Shown in pieces: positions 7,857 through 17,197 of a stretch of DNA of 21,835 bases. The stretch is from NCBI GenBank assembly GCA_002887195.1, contig PJAB01000698.1, positions 1-21,835 on the forward strand. The letters are read 5' to 3'. The stretch is from Chrysochromulina parva (Eukaryota; Haptophyta; Prymnesiales; Chrysochromulinaceae). The notes beneath the pieces were generated by a model. That model saw nothing but the letters and a program-made list of their open reading frames with translations, was not told where the DNA came from and did no database searches. Numbering within the stretch: the stretch's first letter is position 1; every line of letters begins with the position of its first letter. The position numbers and the translations under genes are program-made.

Positions 7857-10548
7857 ATGCGGCACGTGTGGCTCTTCCTCATTCTCCCGCTCGCGGTGCC
7901 CAGCTCCGAGTCGGATGCTAAAAACGCGAGCCGCGCCTTGCGTCGCATCCAGGGCAAGCACAACGGCAACGTCTCGGACGAGCAAGTGGCATCTTCCGGT
8001 ACGGAGCCATCACCCCGCCTTTCCGACGAGGGTGGCAGGACCCTGTCGCGCGCCCACCACCGTCGCCTCGATCGGCTTCGCCGCGCAGGCCCTGCCGATG
8101 CTACAACAACCGTGACGCCCGCTGCTCCTTCTCCGGGCTGCTGCTGGTCGTTTAACGCGGACACGAAGCGATACCAGTTCTATCCGCGGCCGGCGAACCA
8201 GGCGTGCGTCGCGCCTTACAAAGCCGCCCCGTGCTCCGGCGCACCGGCGGCCGCGCCATCACCGGCTGCGGCGGCCGCGGCCGTGGCGTCGTCGCCGCCG
8301 CCGCCGCCACCTCCGCCGCCGGCCCAGGTTGATGCTCCTTCTCCGGGCTGCTGCTGGTCGTTTAACGCGGACACGAAGCGATACCAGTTCTATCCGCGGC
8401 CGGCGAACCAGGCGTGCGTCGCGCCCTACAAAGCCGCCCCGTGCTCCGGTGCACCGGCGGCCGCGCCATCACCAGCTGCGGCGGCCGCGGCGATCGTCGG
8501 CGCACTCCGGAGCTCGCCACCGCCTCCACCCCCTGTCGTCGAGTCGACGCACCAGCACCAGGGTCACACCAAGCACCAGCTGCCGCCGCCGCCACCACCG
8601 CCACCGCCCGTCGTCACGGCTACCGCCGCCGCCACCTCCAAGCCCACGAGCGCCGTACCGAGCGCCGCACCGACCAAGGCGGCGCCCGGTACGGCGCCTG
8701 CGACCAAACCCGCGAGCGGGGGCGGCGGCGGTGGCGGCTTTCTGACGAACCTGATGCTGCTCGGACTGTGCGTGGGTGCGTATGTCTTCCGTGCGCCGCT
8801 GCTCGCTGCATTGGGCGCCTACTTCTCCACCGACAAGGAGGGCAAGGGCGGCGCGTCGGGCGGCGCGTCGGGCGACAAGTACAAGCGAGTCGGCTCTGGG
8901 TCTGATGAGGACACGCTCTCGCAGACGTCGACCTGCGGCCAGACGGCGGAGGAGATCGATCCGGTGGCGGAGGAATGGGCAGAGCGGCTCGCGGCACAGC
9001 GCGAGGGGCGCGAGTACGTTCCCAAGACGCCCATGACCGCATGCTCCGGCTGCGGTGCTGGCGCTGTCCCAAAGTTTGGGAGCGCCGCGGGCGCTGTGTC
9101 GGGCGTTGCGCCGGGTGCGCAGGCGGAGGAGGTGCGTCGCGCCTTTTGAGTGCGACTGATGACGACTGATGACGACTGATTGCGATTGATTAGGTCGCGC
9201 CTTTTGAGTGCGACTGATGACGACTGATGACGATGGATTGCGACTGAGTGCCGCTGAGTGCCACTGAGTGCCGCTGGGTGCCACTGAGCGCGACTGATTG
9301 AGTGCCACTAAGTGCCACTGAGTGCGACTGAGTGCCTCTGATTGCCGCTGAGTGCCACTGAGTGCGACTGAGTGCGACTGAGTGCCTCTGAGTGCCTCTG
9401 ATTGCCGCTGAGTGCCACTGAGCGCCACTAAGTGCCACTGATTGCGCCCCCCGCGGCCGCAGTTCGATGGGTTTGGCGGCTTCGAGGACGAGGAGGACGA
9501 GGCACCGACTCCAGTGTACGGCGCCGGTATGCCCGGCCAGGGGGCTGGCATGGGCGGCATGGGCATGGGTGCCGGCATGGGGGGTGCCGGCATGGGCGGC
9601 ATGGGTATGGGTGCCGGCATGGGCAGCATGGGCGGCATGGGCGGCATGGGGACGCCGGCCGCCGCCGCCTGGGGCGACGTGGGCGCGCTCGGCCAAACGT
9701 CAGGTGGCTTCGGCCAGCCCGCGCAGCCCGCCATCGACTTTGGTCAGCTGGACACGAGCTCAAAGGAGGAGAGCGGCATCGATTGGGGGCTCTTGACCGG
9801 GGAGGCGCCGCCAAAGCCGCCCCCGCCCGCCAAGGCGCCCAAGCAGAAGAAGAAGGAGGAGGACAAGGGCGACGAGGACGAGGAGTTTGCCGTCTTCGAC
9901 GGGTTCCAGGACGGGCGCGCCGTACTGGCGGGCGACCAGCCTCAGGCCTCCGGCGGCCTCTTGGGCGGCCTGGGCATACCCGGCACACAGTCCAAAAAGG
10001 AGAAGAAGGCGGGTGCGAACCTGTCGTGGGACGCGGAGCGAGGGCTGTGGAAGCCGGAGCAGAAGCGCTCGGCTTTCGGCTCTGTGACGAGCGGTTGGGA
10101 CCTTCGAGGCTCCGCGTTCCAATCGCCCGCCTCGCTGCTCCGCATACGCTCTCAGGTGAGTGTCGTTCATTGCCTCTGATGGCCTCTGATGGCCTCTGAT
10201 GGCCTCTGATGGCCTCTGATCGCCTCTGATCGCCTCTGATTGCCTCTGATTGCCTCTGATGGCCTCTGATGGCCTCTGATCGCCTCTGATTGCCTCTGAT
10301 TGCCTCTGATTGCCTCTGATTGCCACTGATTGCCTCTGATTGCAATCCGACCATCCTCTCTTCCTCTCCGGATACGTTCTCAGGCCGAAGATATCTTTAA
10401 GAGCTCGGTCTCAGACTCGCTCTTCACCTCGCCCTCGATGCAGCGTCTCAAGAAGCAGACGGACGACATGTTCGCCTCCCTCTCGGCCTACGTGCCCATC
10501 AGCATCGTCACCGACACGAAGAGCTTCTTCTCTTCATGGTTTGGGTGA
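7857..10548 (+). CDS. Single-pass membrane protein with duplicated CCW Cys-rich module, Pro-rich linkers and Gly/Met-rich acidic tail
   Basis: Three exons are inferred: 7857-9131, 9463-10155 and 10384-10548, all phase 0, ~710 aa. The start at 7857 gives a signal peptide (MRHVWLFLILPLAVPS). Two near-identical Cys modules follow (residues ~90-142 and ~160-212; SPGCCWSFNADTKRYQFYP then CVAPYKAAPC), separated by poly-Pro runs, which suggests an extracellular or cell-wall-associated part. TM segment ~295-323 (FLTNLMLLGLCVGAYVFR). Exon 2 encodes FDGFGGFEDEEDEAPTP, a Gly-Met array, a Lys-rich stretch and a second FDGF. Exon 3 ends TDTKSFFSSWFG. The Phe-Asp motifs recall adaptor-binding motifs of trafficking proteins, but this is only resemblance. 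Without splicing, exon 1 stops at 9149. Two separate genes are the alternative, but exon 2 lacks an ATG at its start and the splice sites fit. Family not recognised. Confidence 0.62.
8124..8492 (+). repeat. 210-bp-period tandem duplication of the Cys-rich module
   Basis: The segment starting at 8124 recurs at 8334 and stays alignable for ~157 nt with three substitutions, all synonymous. The duplication is recent or homogenised. Confidence 0.92.
9132..9462 (+). repeat. Phase-0 intron of 10-nt minisatellites
   Basis: The donor is GAG|GTGCGT and the acceptor GCGGCCGCAG|TTC. The interior first repeats GACTGATGAC-type units, then GAGTGCCACT-type units, all with ~10-nt period. The block GTCGCGCCTTTTGAGTGCGA just inside the donor occurs twice (about 9136 and 9194). 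The splice keeps frame and joins AQAEE to FDGFGGF. Confidence 0.7.
9535..9655 (+). repeat. Coding GGCATG-type array (Gly-Met-rich)
   Basis: Imperfect 6- to 12-nt repeats encode GMGGMGMGAG-type sequence in exon 2, expected to be disordered. Confidence 0.85.
10156..10383 (+). repeat. Phase-0 intron, 17 perfect-period CTGAT units
   Basis: The donor is CTCAG|GTGAGT. Units of NGCCTCTGAT repeat with exact 10-nt period from 10171 to 10340 (17 copies, varying mainly at the first base). The last 18 bases (CTCCGGATACGTTCTCAG) nearly copy the end of the upstream exon (CTCCGCATACGCTCTCAG), with two mismatches. Confidence 0.85.
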
Positions 10549-11228
10549 GGAGGGCGCCGTCTCGGGCGTGTCGCGCGAGAGCAGGAGGACACAGCGCCGT
10601 ATCGGGCACCGAGCGCCGTATCGGACATGGAGCGCCGTATCGGGCATGGAGGATGGAGCGCGCGAGGTGCGCTCGAAAGTCGAAAGGCGCGGTGTGTGTG
10701 AGACGTGAAGAGCACGGGCGCCATGACGGGCGCTTACGAGGGGCTCGTACGTCGCGTTGAGAACGGAGAGAGCTGCGCCGTGCGCGCGTTCGCGCTGGGC
10801 CGAACGCCAGAACCGAGAACGTTTCAACGTGTGCGCTTGCGTATATAGTGGCGAGATGAGCTCGAGACGAGAAGTCGAGTGTCTCGAGATGAGACTGAAA
10901 CTGAACTTCAGGCTGAAGACTGACGGTGTGAGTCTCAGTCTGAGATTTCTCACCCCGCCCGCGTGTAGCAGCTCAAAACCTTCATCATCAATGCCGGATG
11001 AAAGACGCCCCTGTGGTTTGGATGCCGCGGGCGCGGCGCCTTGCAAATTCGTTTTTCCGTGACGTCGCAGCGTTTGTTCCAATAGATATGGTAGTGCATG
11101 CATCTTGTTCGGTTTTCACACACAACAATTAACGAAACTCTCAAAGTCTTGCCGCGCGCACGTGCGAGGCCGAGCACCGCGGACGGACGCATCACAGCCG
11201 AGTGGCTCGCCTTTCTGCCTTGCCTGAG
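10549..11228. other. Intergenic region between two plus-strand genes
   Basis: It should hold the 3' UTR of the Cys-module gene and the promoter of the four-TM gene. Three close copies of AGCGCCGTATCGGRCA lie at 10593-10650. A TATA-like GTATATAG is at about 10840. No other gene is supported. Confidence 0.4.
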
Positions 11229-11933
11229 ATGTTGTCCGCACGCAAGCTCCATCTGGTTGCCGGCCTCAAGGTGTACGGTCTCGACCTGCGCAAGGCAGAG
11301 CTCGATTTCTACATGATGCGGTACGCGGCGGTCACGGGTATCTCCTTGCTCATCACTGGCATGGGGCTGATTTCTCTCATCAAGATCGAGGTCCCACAAT
11401 ACATGCGACCCACGGAGGAATGGTTCGTGTGGCAGGTGTTCAGCTTTTATGTCTGCGCTGCCGCGACCACGTGTTCAGCGCTCTTCAACGTAGTTATCAC
11501 CGGCTTTCTGGTCGTGAATGCACAGGGCATGGCATTGCGCGGCGGATCAAACTCTTTGGTCATGTGCATCGAGATCCTCGGTGACCATTGGCTCCTTGTC
11601 AAGACGGTGCTCATCGCGGAGCTGGTACTGCTTGCGTGCTCAGCATCGCTGATTATGTGGATGAAGCTCGATGAGAGTGACTGGGCACCTTCGCCTGCGA
11701 TCATCATAACGGGCGTGATATTTGGCGTGATGGCGATGGGTTACCAGCGGGTGACGCAGCTGGCCCACGAGTTGCACATCCCCTCGCGGGCCGTCGTCCA
11801 AGGCGATCTCTCGATCCAGCCCCAGGGCCACCACGGCAAGATCGACTTGCTCGGCAGCGAGCGAGAGGATGCGCCGCCGCCGCGCGTCAATAGTCGAAGA
11901 CATGAACCGGAAAGAAGTTTTAGTGAACATTAG
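11229..11933 (+). CDS. Four-transmembrane protein, Orai (CRAC channel)-like
   Basis: Intronless, 234 aa from the first ATG of the frame at 11229. Four hydrophobic segments are clear: YAAVTGISLLITGMGLISLI, FSFYVCAAATTCSALFNVV, a third containing VKTVLIAELVLLACSASLIM, and PAIIITGVIFGVMAMGYQ. The pattern and several local strings resemble Orai calcium channels. A charged helix (DLRKAELDF) precedes TM1. TM1 ends in KIEV, where Orai has the selectivity-filter Glu in VEV. TM3 has AELVLLACS beside Orai's AEVVLLC, and TM4 runs into YQRVTQLAHEL beside YRSLVSHK. The C-terminal tail is cytosolic and polar. If right, this is a plasma-membrane Ca2+ channel. The similarity is from memory and weak; another 4-TM family is possible. 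Confidence 0.55.
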   Translation: MLSARKLHLVAGLKVYGLDLRKAELDFYMMRYAAVTGISLLITGMGLISLIKIEVPQYMRPTEEWFVWQVFSFYVCAAATTCSALFNVVITGFLVVNAQGMALRGGSNSLVMCIEILGDHWLLVKTVLIAELVLLACSASLIMWMKLDESDWAPSPAIIITGVIFGVMAMGYQRVTQLAHELHIPSRAVVQGDLSIQPQGHHGKIDLLGSEREDAPPPRVNSRRHEPERSFSEH

Positions 11934-12113
11934 TTAAGAACACGACAGAAAGACGCGTTAAGACGCGACGCCCCTTTGCATATGCATCCTTCATGCATTC
12001 CCATTTTGGGAAAGGGGCGACTTTAGGACACAACGCTGCCACAGACGCCTCCACCACTTGAAGGTTCTGCTGCCTGTGCAGTTCGCTGTCGGTACGTTCC
12101 ACACGTCACTCAA

Positions 12114-12737
12114 ATGCCTGCCAGTCTTGACTGGCAAGACTGGCGACTCGAAACTCACAACAGGGAGCTCAAAAAGCACAGCAGGGATCTCCAGGAGCAG
12201 TCCGCCCTGTTCCCCGAACAGGATCGCAGTTCCACGCTCAGCGCCAGCGCGATCTCGGTGCTGCATGCAGCCGACACGAGCAAGAGCCTTGAGGGCCCGA
12301 TTGCTCATCGCATCCACACGGCCGGCAGCCCCAGCGGCTCAAATATGATGGTGGCGCCAATTGGCGACAGCCACCTAGTTCAGGCCTTGTCCTCGAGCGC
12401 GACGGGCGCGCTGCCGGCACTGATGCCGGCACTGGCGACGTTCGCCAAGCCGTTTGCTTCGCCCTCGCCCGTCAACATGCCCGCCCTCACCTCCACCGTT
12501 GTGCTTTCCGGCTGGGCCCGTTACAGCAACAGTGCCAATGACAGCGAGCTCCGCTCTGCTATGGAAGACATTGCTGCCCTCCCCTCTGCCATCGATGCCG
12601 GTTGGCTCGTGATGATCATCGTGGGCATCGTCGGGCTGGTGGTGCTCGCCTTATTGTGCGTGTACTGTACCTACGGGCGCGCGCCGTCGAACTCGAAGCG
12701 CGATGGCGATCTGATAGCCGACCCACTCCGCAGCTGA
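12114..12737 (+). CDS. Small single-pass membrane protein, unrecognised
   Basis: About 207 aa from the first ATG of the frame at 12114; an in-frame stop at 12024 limits upstream extension unless another exon exists. The N-terminal third is polar and partly helical (RELKKHSRDLQEQ). A Ser/Ala/Pro-rich middle follows, then one strong TM segment near the end (GWLVMIIVGIVGLVVLALLC) and a short basic tail (RAPSNSKRDGD). No signal peptide is visible, so it may be tail-anchored-like or lack its first exon. It starts 180 bases after the four-TM gene on the same strand. I cannot name the family; the TM makes a real gene likelier than chance. Confidence 0.5.
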   Translation: MPASLDWQDWRLETHNRELKKHSRDLQEQSALFPEQDRSSTLSASAISVLHAADTSKSLEGPIAHRIHTAGSPSGSNMMVAPIGDSHLVQALSSSATGALPALMPALATFAKPFASPSPVNMPALTSTVVLSGWARYSNSANDSELRSAMEDIAALPSAIDAGWLVMIIVGIVGLVVLALLCVYCTYGRAPSNSKRDGDLIADPLRS

Positions 12738-13365
12738 GTAGCAGCTTATAGCAGATGAGCGCCGATTAAGCGCCGCGACTACTCGTACGAGAACGCTTTA
12801 CTAGTAGGCGCAGTGGCGAACCAAGGGCTGCACTACTGTACTATCAATACCACAGTCCTATGCGCTACTAGGCCGCCCATCGCCCTCCATAAGGCGGCAA
12901 GTCGCTACCGTGTGATGCGCGCGCCAAGCGAGATCTGATGTTGCGCGCGCGCGCCGCCTAACGCTTAGCTTAACGCGCGCCGCCCCTCGCTCGCCGAGCT
13001 CGGCTGGGTGGAGCACAACCGGACCATGTATTTCTGGGTGTTCATCAAGTAGAAATCTCAAAGAAGGCGACCCGTCACCGGCTACCGTGACCGGGTAAAG
13101 TGTGCTGTCACGTCGGTAAGTACTGACGTTGGTCGTTGCATATAAAGATATAATATTAATCACATAAACGAAAAAATGATTTCGCTCCGGCTCGTCGCGC
13201 GCGCCCTACTAGGCTAGTTTGGTCTAATCTGACTCTAGACTCTATACTGAGAGTCGTGTCGCTCACTAGGCGTTCCCTTCTAGGACGCTCGGCCTGCGGC
13301 TGCGCGTAGTACACGGAGATGCGCCATCGGCTCGCATGTCGGCTCGTCAGGCTAGCTAAATCTTC
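12738..13365. other. Convergent intergenic region with an AT-rich island
   Basis: Genes on both sides end here. At 13138-13180 an AT-rich stretch (TATAAAGATATAATATTAAT and on) contrasts with the GC-rich surroundings. An open stretch ending at 13051 reads ELGWVEHNRTMYFWVFIK before a stop; it looks protein-like but spans only ~25 codons. No tRNA or rRNA is seen. Confidence 0.4.
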
Positions 13366-15300
13366 TTATTGCATCGGGCACGCAACGTTCTTGTTACCGT
13401 TGGGCGGCACCGCGTTCCTCGACCCGGGCCGGCTGCCGGCAGTCACAATGCCGCCAGCTGGAAGTGCGCCTGCAGCTGCGCCTTGGCCACTCGCTGCCCG
13501 GCGCAGCTGCTGCACGGCGGGTCGGCAGCTCTCCGGGAAGCCCGTGTCCTCGAGCCCGAGGAACATGACCAGCTCGTAGGGGAGCTCCGCCGGCGAGCGC
13601 TCCCATGGCTGCGGTCGCTTGGGGTCCTTGCGAAAGATCCTGTGACCTCCGCCTACGCTGCTCTCGACGTGAGCGAGAACGAGGCGCAAATACTCCTCGA
13701 GCTTCCGCATGCGTTCGCGCTTGGCCTGATCAGAGCGCTTGTTTGCGCATTGGGGTGCCGTGTTCTGCAGTGCACCCTTGGGCAAGCCTGCATAGTCGTG
13801 TACCATCTCCTCGTGCAGTCGTTGGAAGTCTTTTAGCGAGCGCGTCGCATAGTAGCATTTACGTTCGCCGCGGTAGTTGTCTTCCGTCTCGATGATGAAG
13901 CGCGTGTCGACGAAGGCGTCCGTGTAGTCGATCACGTGCACTGCAATCGCCTGCCGGTTTACACGCTCTACGCCCAGGTGCGCCTTCGTGTACGCTGACG
14001 TGCGGCGCGCCATCATCGCGGCGTTCGTGTGCGATACCTCGCGCATGATGCGGATCGCCTCGGGGACTCCCGAGATGAGCGCCCCATCCAGCGCGGTGCG
14101 GCCTGCGCTCGCAGCTTGTACAAAGTACTCGGGAGGGGCACGCTGCTTTTGTTGTGAATCCTCGTCGCTTCTGGCGAGGAAGGCCTTGCGCTCCTCGTCG
14201 CTCAAGGCGAGGAAGACCTTGCGCTCTTCATCGCTCATGGCCCAAAATGCCTTGCGCTCGTTCTCGCTCATGGTTTGGATTGCCTTGCGCTCGTCAATCG
14301 TCAGGGCGCGCTGCCGCCCGCCTGCGGCCACGCGCTGCGCCTGCGACTGTTTCGCCTGCGGCGGAGGCAGCGGCAGCGGCAGCGGCAGCGGCAGCGGCAG
14401 CGGCAGCGGCAGCGGCAGCGGCGGCTGCTGTTGCGGAATCGGAGCGGCTGCCGCTATGGCTGCTGGTGCTGTTTCTGCTGCTGCTATGGCGCTCTTGGAC
14501 CATCTAGGATCTGCGGCATCTTGGAATCCCTTGACGGCCGACGCTCCCGCCCCGTGCGCGGCGAGATCGGTTGCTGCTGTTGAGGGAACGGGCGGCTGCG
14601 GGCTACAGGGGCGGCTGCTGGCGGCTGCTGCTGTTGTGGAAGAAGGTGGCTGCGGCGCCACAACAGCAACAACAGCAGCTGCCGCAGCCGCCGCAACAGC
14701 AACAACAATAGGCGGTGGCGGGGGCGGAGCGCTCTCCACCCTGATGAAGCTATCCACCTCGAGCTCTTGCAACCCAAAAGAGGCTACCTCGAACGAGCTG
14801 AACGTCGACTTCGTACGCAGGGCCTCTTTGAGGAGCTCGTTGAAGACTTCAACGCCCTTCGTTGGGCACTCAGTGCCGACATTCTTCCACTTTGAACCGA
14901 GTGCTTTCGTCTTTACCGTCGGATCCGCGCCTGCTTGTAGGCACGCGCGGATACATCCGATGTTGCCGCGAGCTGCTGCGGCGATCAGTGGCGTCGCTCC
15001 CATCTCGCCGGAGTCGTCGGGCATCACCACATCGCTCGCTGCGATGGGGTCGCAGCCCGCTATGATGAGCACCGTCGCGCACTCTGCATCGCCCGTGTAG
15101 CACGCTGCTATCAACGCTTTGGAACCAAACGGTCCCGAGAGTTCTATATTGGTCAGCAACGGAAGTAGCCTCTTCAGGCGGCGACTCTTCTCTTCAAATT
15201 CGCCTTCGGCAGGCTGCGAACGCAGCACTTTTATGATCTCCATCTGCACATCCGACATGTCGGGGCCCGTGACCAGCGCGGTTGATAATAAATCGTCCAT
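13366..15300 (-). CDS. Ankyrin-repeat and PX-domain protein
   Basis: Intronless, 644 aa from the ATG at 15300. The N-terminal ~140 residues contain ankyrin repeats (KALIAACYTGDAECATVLII, then GATPLIAAAARGNIGCIRAC with LQAGADP). A low-complexity linker follows, with Ala/Val/Pro runs and PL repeats from a hexanucleotide array (~14368-14427). Next come four 11-aa units of the form ERKAFLALSDE (DNA period 33). A PX phosphoinositide-binding domain lies at ~445-545: AVHVIDYTDAFVDTRFIIET, then YYATRSLKDFQRLHEEM, a Pro-containing loop, and RMRKLEEYLRLVLAH. It resembles sorting-nexin PX domains. The likely role is membrane recruitment in endosomal sorting, with the ankyrins binding partners. The usual first Arg of RRYSDF appears as ATRSLKDF, so lipid preference is uncertain. 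Confidence 0.82.
   Translation of the reverse strand: MDDLLSTALVTGPDMSDVQMEIIKVLRSQPAEGEFEEKSRRLKRLLPLLTNIELSGPFGSKALIAACYTGDAECATVLIIAGCDPIAASDVVMPDDSGEMGATPLIAAAARGNIGCIRACLQAGADPTVKTKALGSKWKNVGTECPTKGVEVFNELLKEALRTKSTFSSFEVASFGLQELEVDSFIRVESAPPPPPPIVVAVAAAAAAAVVAVVAPQPPSSTTAAAASSRPCSPQPPVPSTAATDLAAHGAGASAVKGFQDAADPRWSKSAIAAAETAPAAIAAAAPIPQQQPPLPLPLPLPLPLPLPLPLPPPQAKQSQAQRVAAGGRQRALTIDERKAIQTMSENERKAFWAMSDEERKVFLALSDEERKAFLARSDEDSQQKQRAPPEYFVQAASAGRTALDGALISGVPEAIRIMREVSHTNAAMMARRTSAYTKAHLGVERVNRQAIAVHVIDYTDAFVDTRFIIETEDNYRGERKCYYATRSLKDFQRLHEEMVHDYAGLPKGALQNTAPQCANKRSDQAKRERMRKLEEYLRLVLAHVESSVGGGHRIFRKDPKRPQPWERSPAELPYELVMFLGLEDTGFPESCRPAVQQLRRAASGQGAAAGALPAGGIVTAGSRPGSRNAVPPNGNKNVACPMQ
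14155..14316 (-). repeat. 33-nt coding repeat (11-aa ERKAF units)
   Basis: CCTTGCGCTC recurs on the plus strand at 14184, 14217, 14250 and 14283, an exact 33-nt period. It encodes ERKAFxxxSDE units in the ankyrin-PX protein and predicts a charged helix. Confidence 0.9.
14368..14430. repeat. (GGCAGC)n hexanucleotide microsatellite in coding sequence
   Basis: About ten tandem hexamers encode a Pro-Leu dipeptide repeat on the minus strand. Length polymorphism would keep the frame. Confidence 0.92.
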
Positions 15301-15937
15301 CGCAGCTATCGATGCTCGCTCGGCTATGTCCCCGCGCAGTCATGTACAATCGGCAAAGGCCAAACAAACTTCCCGACCCGCTAACTTCAAATACTTCAAA
15401 CTTGCGCGAAGCGTCGAGCTGAAACTAAATTGCGCGACTGCGGTATATCTCCGTGAAGGCAATAACACACTCCACAATGCGAGGTAACGACCTGAAGCAA
15501 AGCGCTTGCCTCGTGACCAATGTGCGACAAATAAGTCGGTAGTTGTATCTTCGGAAGATTAAAGATTATCTTGTAACTACTTCTCGTCTATACTACTGTA
15601 CATGTATTTTGTATATGGAACTGCAGAGTCGCCAAAGCTGCTCTTTACGTCGCCAGGAGTTAAAAAGGTTCTCTTCGGCCTTCGCCGCCGCGTCGCTGTC
15701 CGTCCCGGTCGCTCCGCCGGCCCGCTGTGGGCTGGGCTGTGCCCGCCCGCCCGTCGCTTCCGGGAGCTGTCCGTCGCTCCCGCGGCGGCACCGCCCCTTC
15801 ATCACGGCGACTTTACTCGGTGAATGTGCTCACGCCGTAGTGCTTGACGGCCGCTCACCTGTTGGATGGGAGAGATGTGGGACACATTGGACTGGACCCT
15901 CATCATGACGAGACTCGAGTACGTGCACTGGGTTGTT
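15301..15937. other. Intergenic region between two minus-strand genes
   Basis: It holds the promoter of the ankyrin-PX gene and the 3' end of the next gene. About 15480-15620 is AT-richer than its surroundings. No domain-bearing frame or RNA gene is seen. Confidence 0.4.
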
Positions 15938-17197
15938 TCAGCTTTTGGTCAGGCTGCTCACGCGCGCTTGCAGCCTGGGCGTAGCCTTCTTATCCTCCTT
16001 GTAAACGAGCTCGGGGCTGTTGGCGACGACGCCCGTGGCAAGCGCGATGGCGCTCACGCCCGCGTCACTGTCGACGATCTGCGTGATCGCGGTCTGGATG
16101 GTCCTCCGTGCGGCGACGTCGTCGATGCGTAGCTGCGCCTTGCTCCGCTTGATTACGTCGTCATTGTCTGCGCTGACGGTGTCGCGCCGCTGGAGCTTGA
16201 GTACAGTTGGCACGTCGCCGACGATGGACGTGCGTCGCTTGAGCGTCGTCTCTTTGGCGATGGAGGCCATCCTCTCCCTGGTCTCGCATGTCTTCTCGAG
16301 GGTCCTCAGCTGCGCAATCGTTCTCTCGTACGCAGCGAGCTGCTCCTTGACAGCGGGGTGCATCGACAAGGTGCGCGCCCGCAGCGGCACTGCCTTCTTC
16401 TCCACCTCGCCGCGCAGCGAGGCCACGTACTGCTGGAGCAGATGCTTTGGCACGTTCGCCAGCTGCGCCTCGACGGCGTCCACGTCGCCCGACCCGAAGG
16501 CGGCCGAGTTGACGTGCTTCTCCACCAGGTAGCCCACTACCGTCCAGTGAAGGAACATGAGGAGGCGCGTCGGGAACGGGCCGTAGAAGCGAGTACCGCG
16601 GTGGAAGACTTCGGTGGTGCCGTCGCCCAGTCGCTTGTACCCGAAGTCCCAGGTCGTGTCCCAGATGAGGATCTTGGTGAACGGGAAGTAGTTCTTGAAC
16701 GTCTCGTGACGGTTGAAGAAGCCGACGCAAGAGGAGCCATCATCCAGCACCTCCTCCTCCTCGGTGAGCTGGAAAGACGTCTCCTGGTAAAAGAGCCCGC
16801 CGAGCAGGTTGACGTCCGTGGTCGCCTCCCAGCCTTCATTCGCCTCCGTGCGGAAGCTCGTACCCGAAAGTACGAAGTCGAGCGTGGGCAGGCCCAGGAC
16901 GGAAAGCGTGATGAACTTGAGGAGCTCTTCGCCCTGGTAGAGCTCGAGGATGTCGTCCGGGTGCTTCGTGGTCGTGTACTTGAACTCGTAAAAGTCGTCG
17001 GCTGTGCCAAAGTAGGTCTGCAGCAGAACTCCGGACACCAGGCCCGTGCCGACGAGCAGCGAGGCACGCGCGCCGCCGCCGCCACCGCTGGCCGCTGCGG
17101 TGGCCGTAACGGTGAGGTGCCGGACCGTGGCCCGGGAGAGGCGCCGGACGGCCGAGACGAGGGCCGGCCCCGCACGGAAGCGACGATTCCCCATCAT
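15938..17197 (-). CDS. Unrecognised protein with organelle-targeting-like N-terminus and one TM segment
   Basis: Intronless, 419 aa from the ATG at 17197. It begins MMGNRRFRAGPALVSAVRRL, rich in Arg, Ser and Ala without acids, like a mitochondrial presequence. A Gly-rich stretch and a hydrophobic segment follow (ASLLVGTGLVSGVLLQTYFG). The middle has many aromatics and looks like a folded domain: KILIWDTTWDFGYKRLGDG, then VFHRGTRFYGPFPTRLLMF. This has a lipid-binding-like feel but matches no family I can name. The C-terminal half is helical and charged (AAYERTIAQLRTLEKTCETR). It is divergent from the C2/EF-hand gene with 148 bp between start codons. The long coherent frame, the leader and GC-rich codon use support a real gene. 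Confidence 0.68.
   Translation of the reverse strand: MMGNRRFRAGPALVSAVRRLSRATVRHLTVTATAAASGGGGGARASLLVGTGLVSGVLLQTYFGTADDFYEFKYTTTKHPDDILELYQGEELLKFITLSVLGLPTLDFVLSGTSFRTEANEGWEATTDVNLLGGLFYQETSFQLTEEEEVLDDGSSCVGFFNRHETFKNYFPFTKILIWDTTWDFGYKRLGDGTTEVFHRGTRFYGPFPTRLLMFLHWTVVGYLVEKHVNSAAFGSGDVDAVEAQLANVPKHLLQQYVASLRGEVEKKAVPLRARTLSMHPAVKEQLAAYERTIAQLRTLEKTCETRERMASIAKETTLKRRTSIVGDVPTVLKLQRRDTVSADNDDVIKRSKAQLRIDDVAARRTIQTAITQIVDSDAGVSAIALATGVVANSPELVYKEDKKATPRLQARVSSLTKS

Noticed and set aside
12738..13365. tRNA or small RNA gene
   Set aside because: No cloverleaf-compatible arms or T-loop consensus found by eye.
13988..15100. Long plus-strand frame opposite the ankyrin-PX gene
   Set aside because: Low-complexity Ala/Gly/Ser translation; the minus strand has ankyrin and PX domains.
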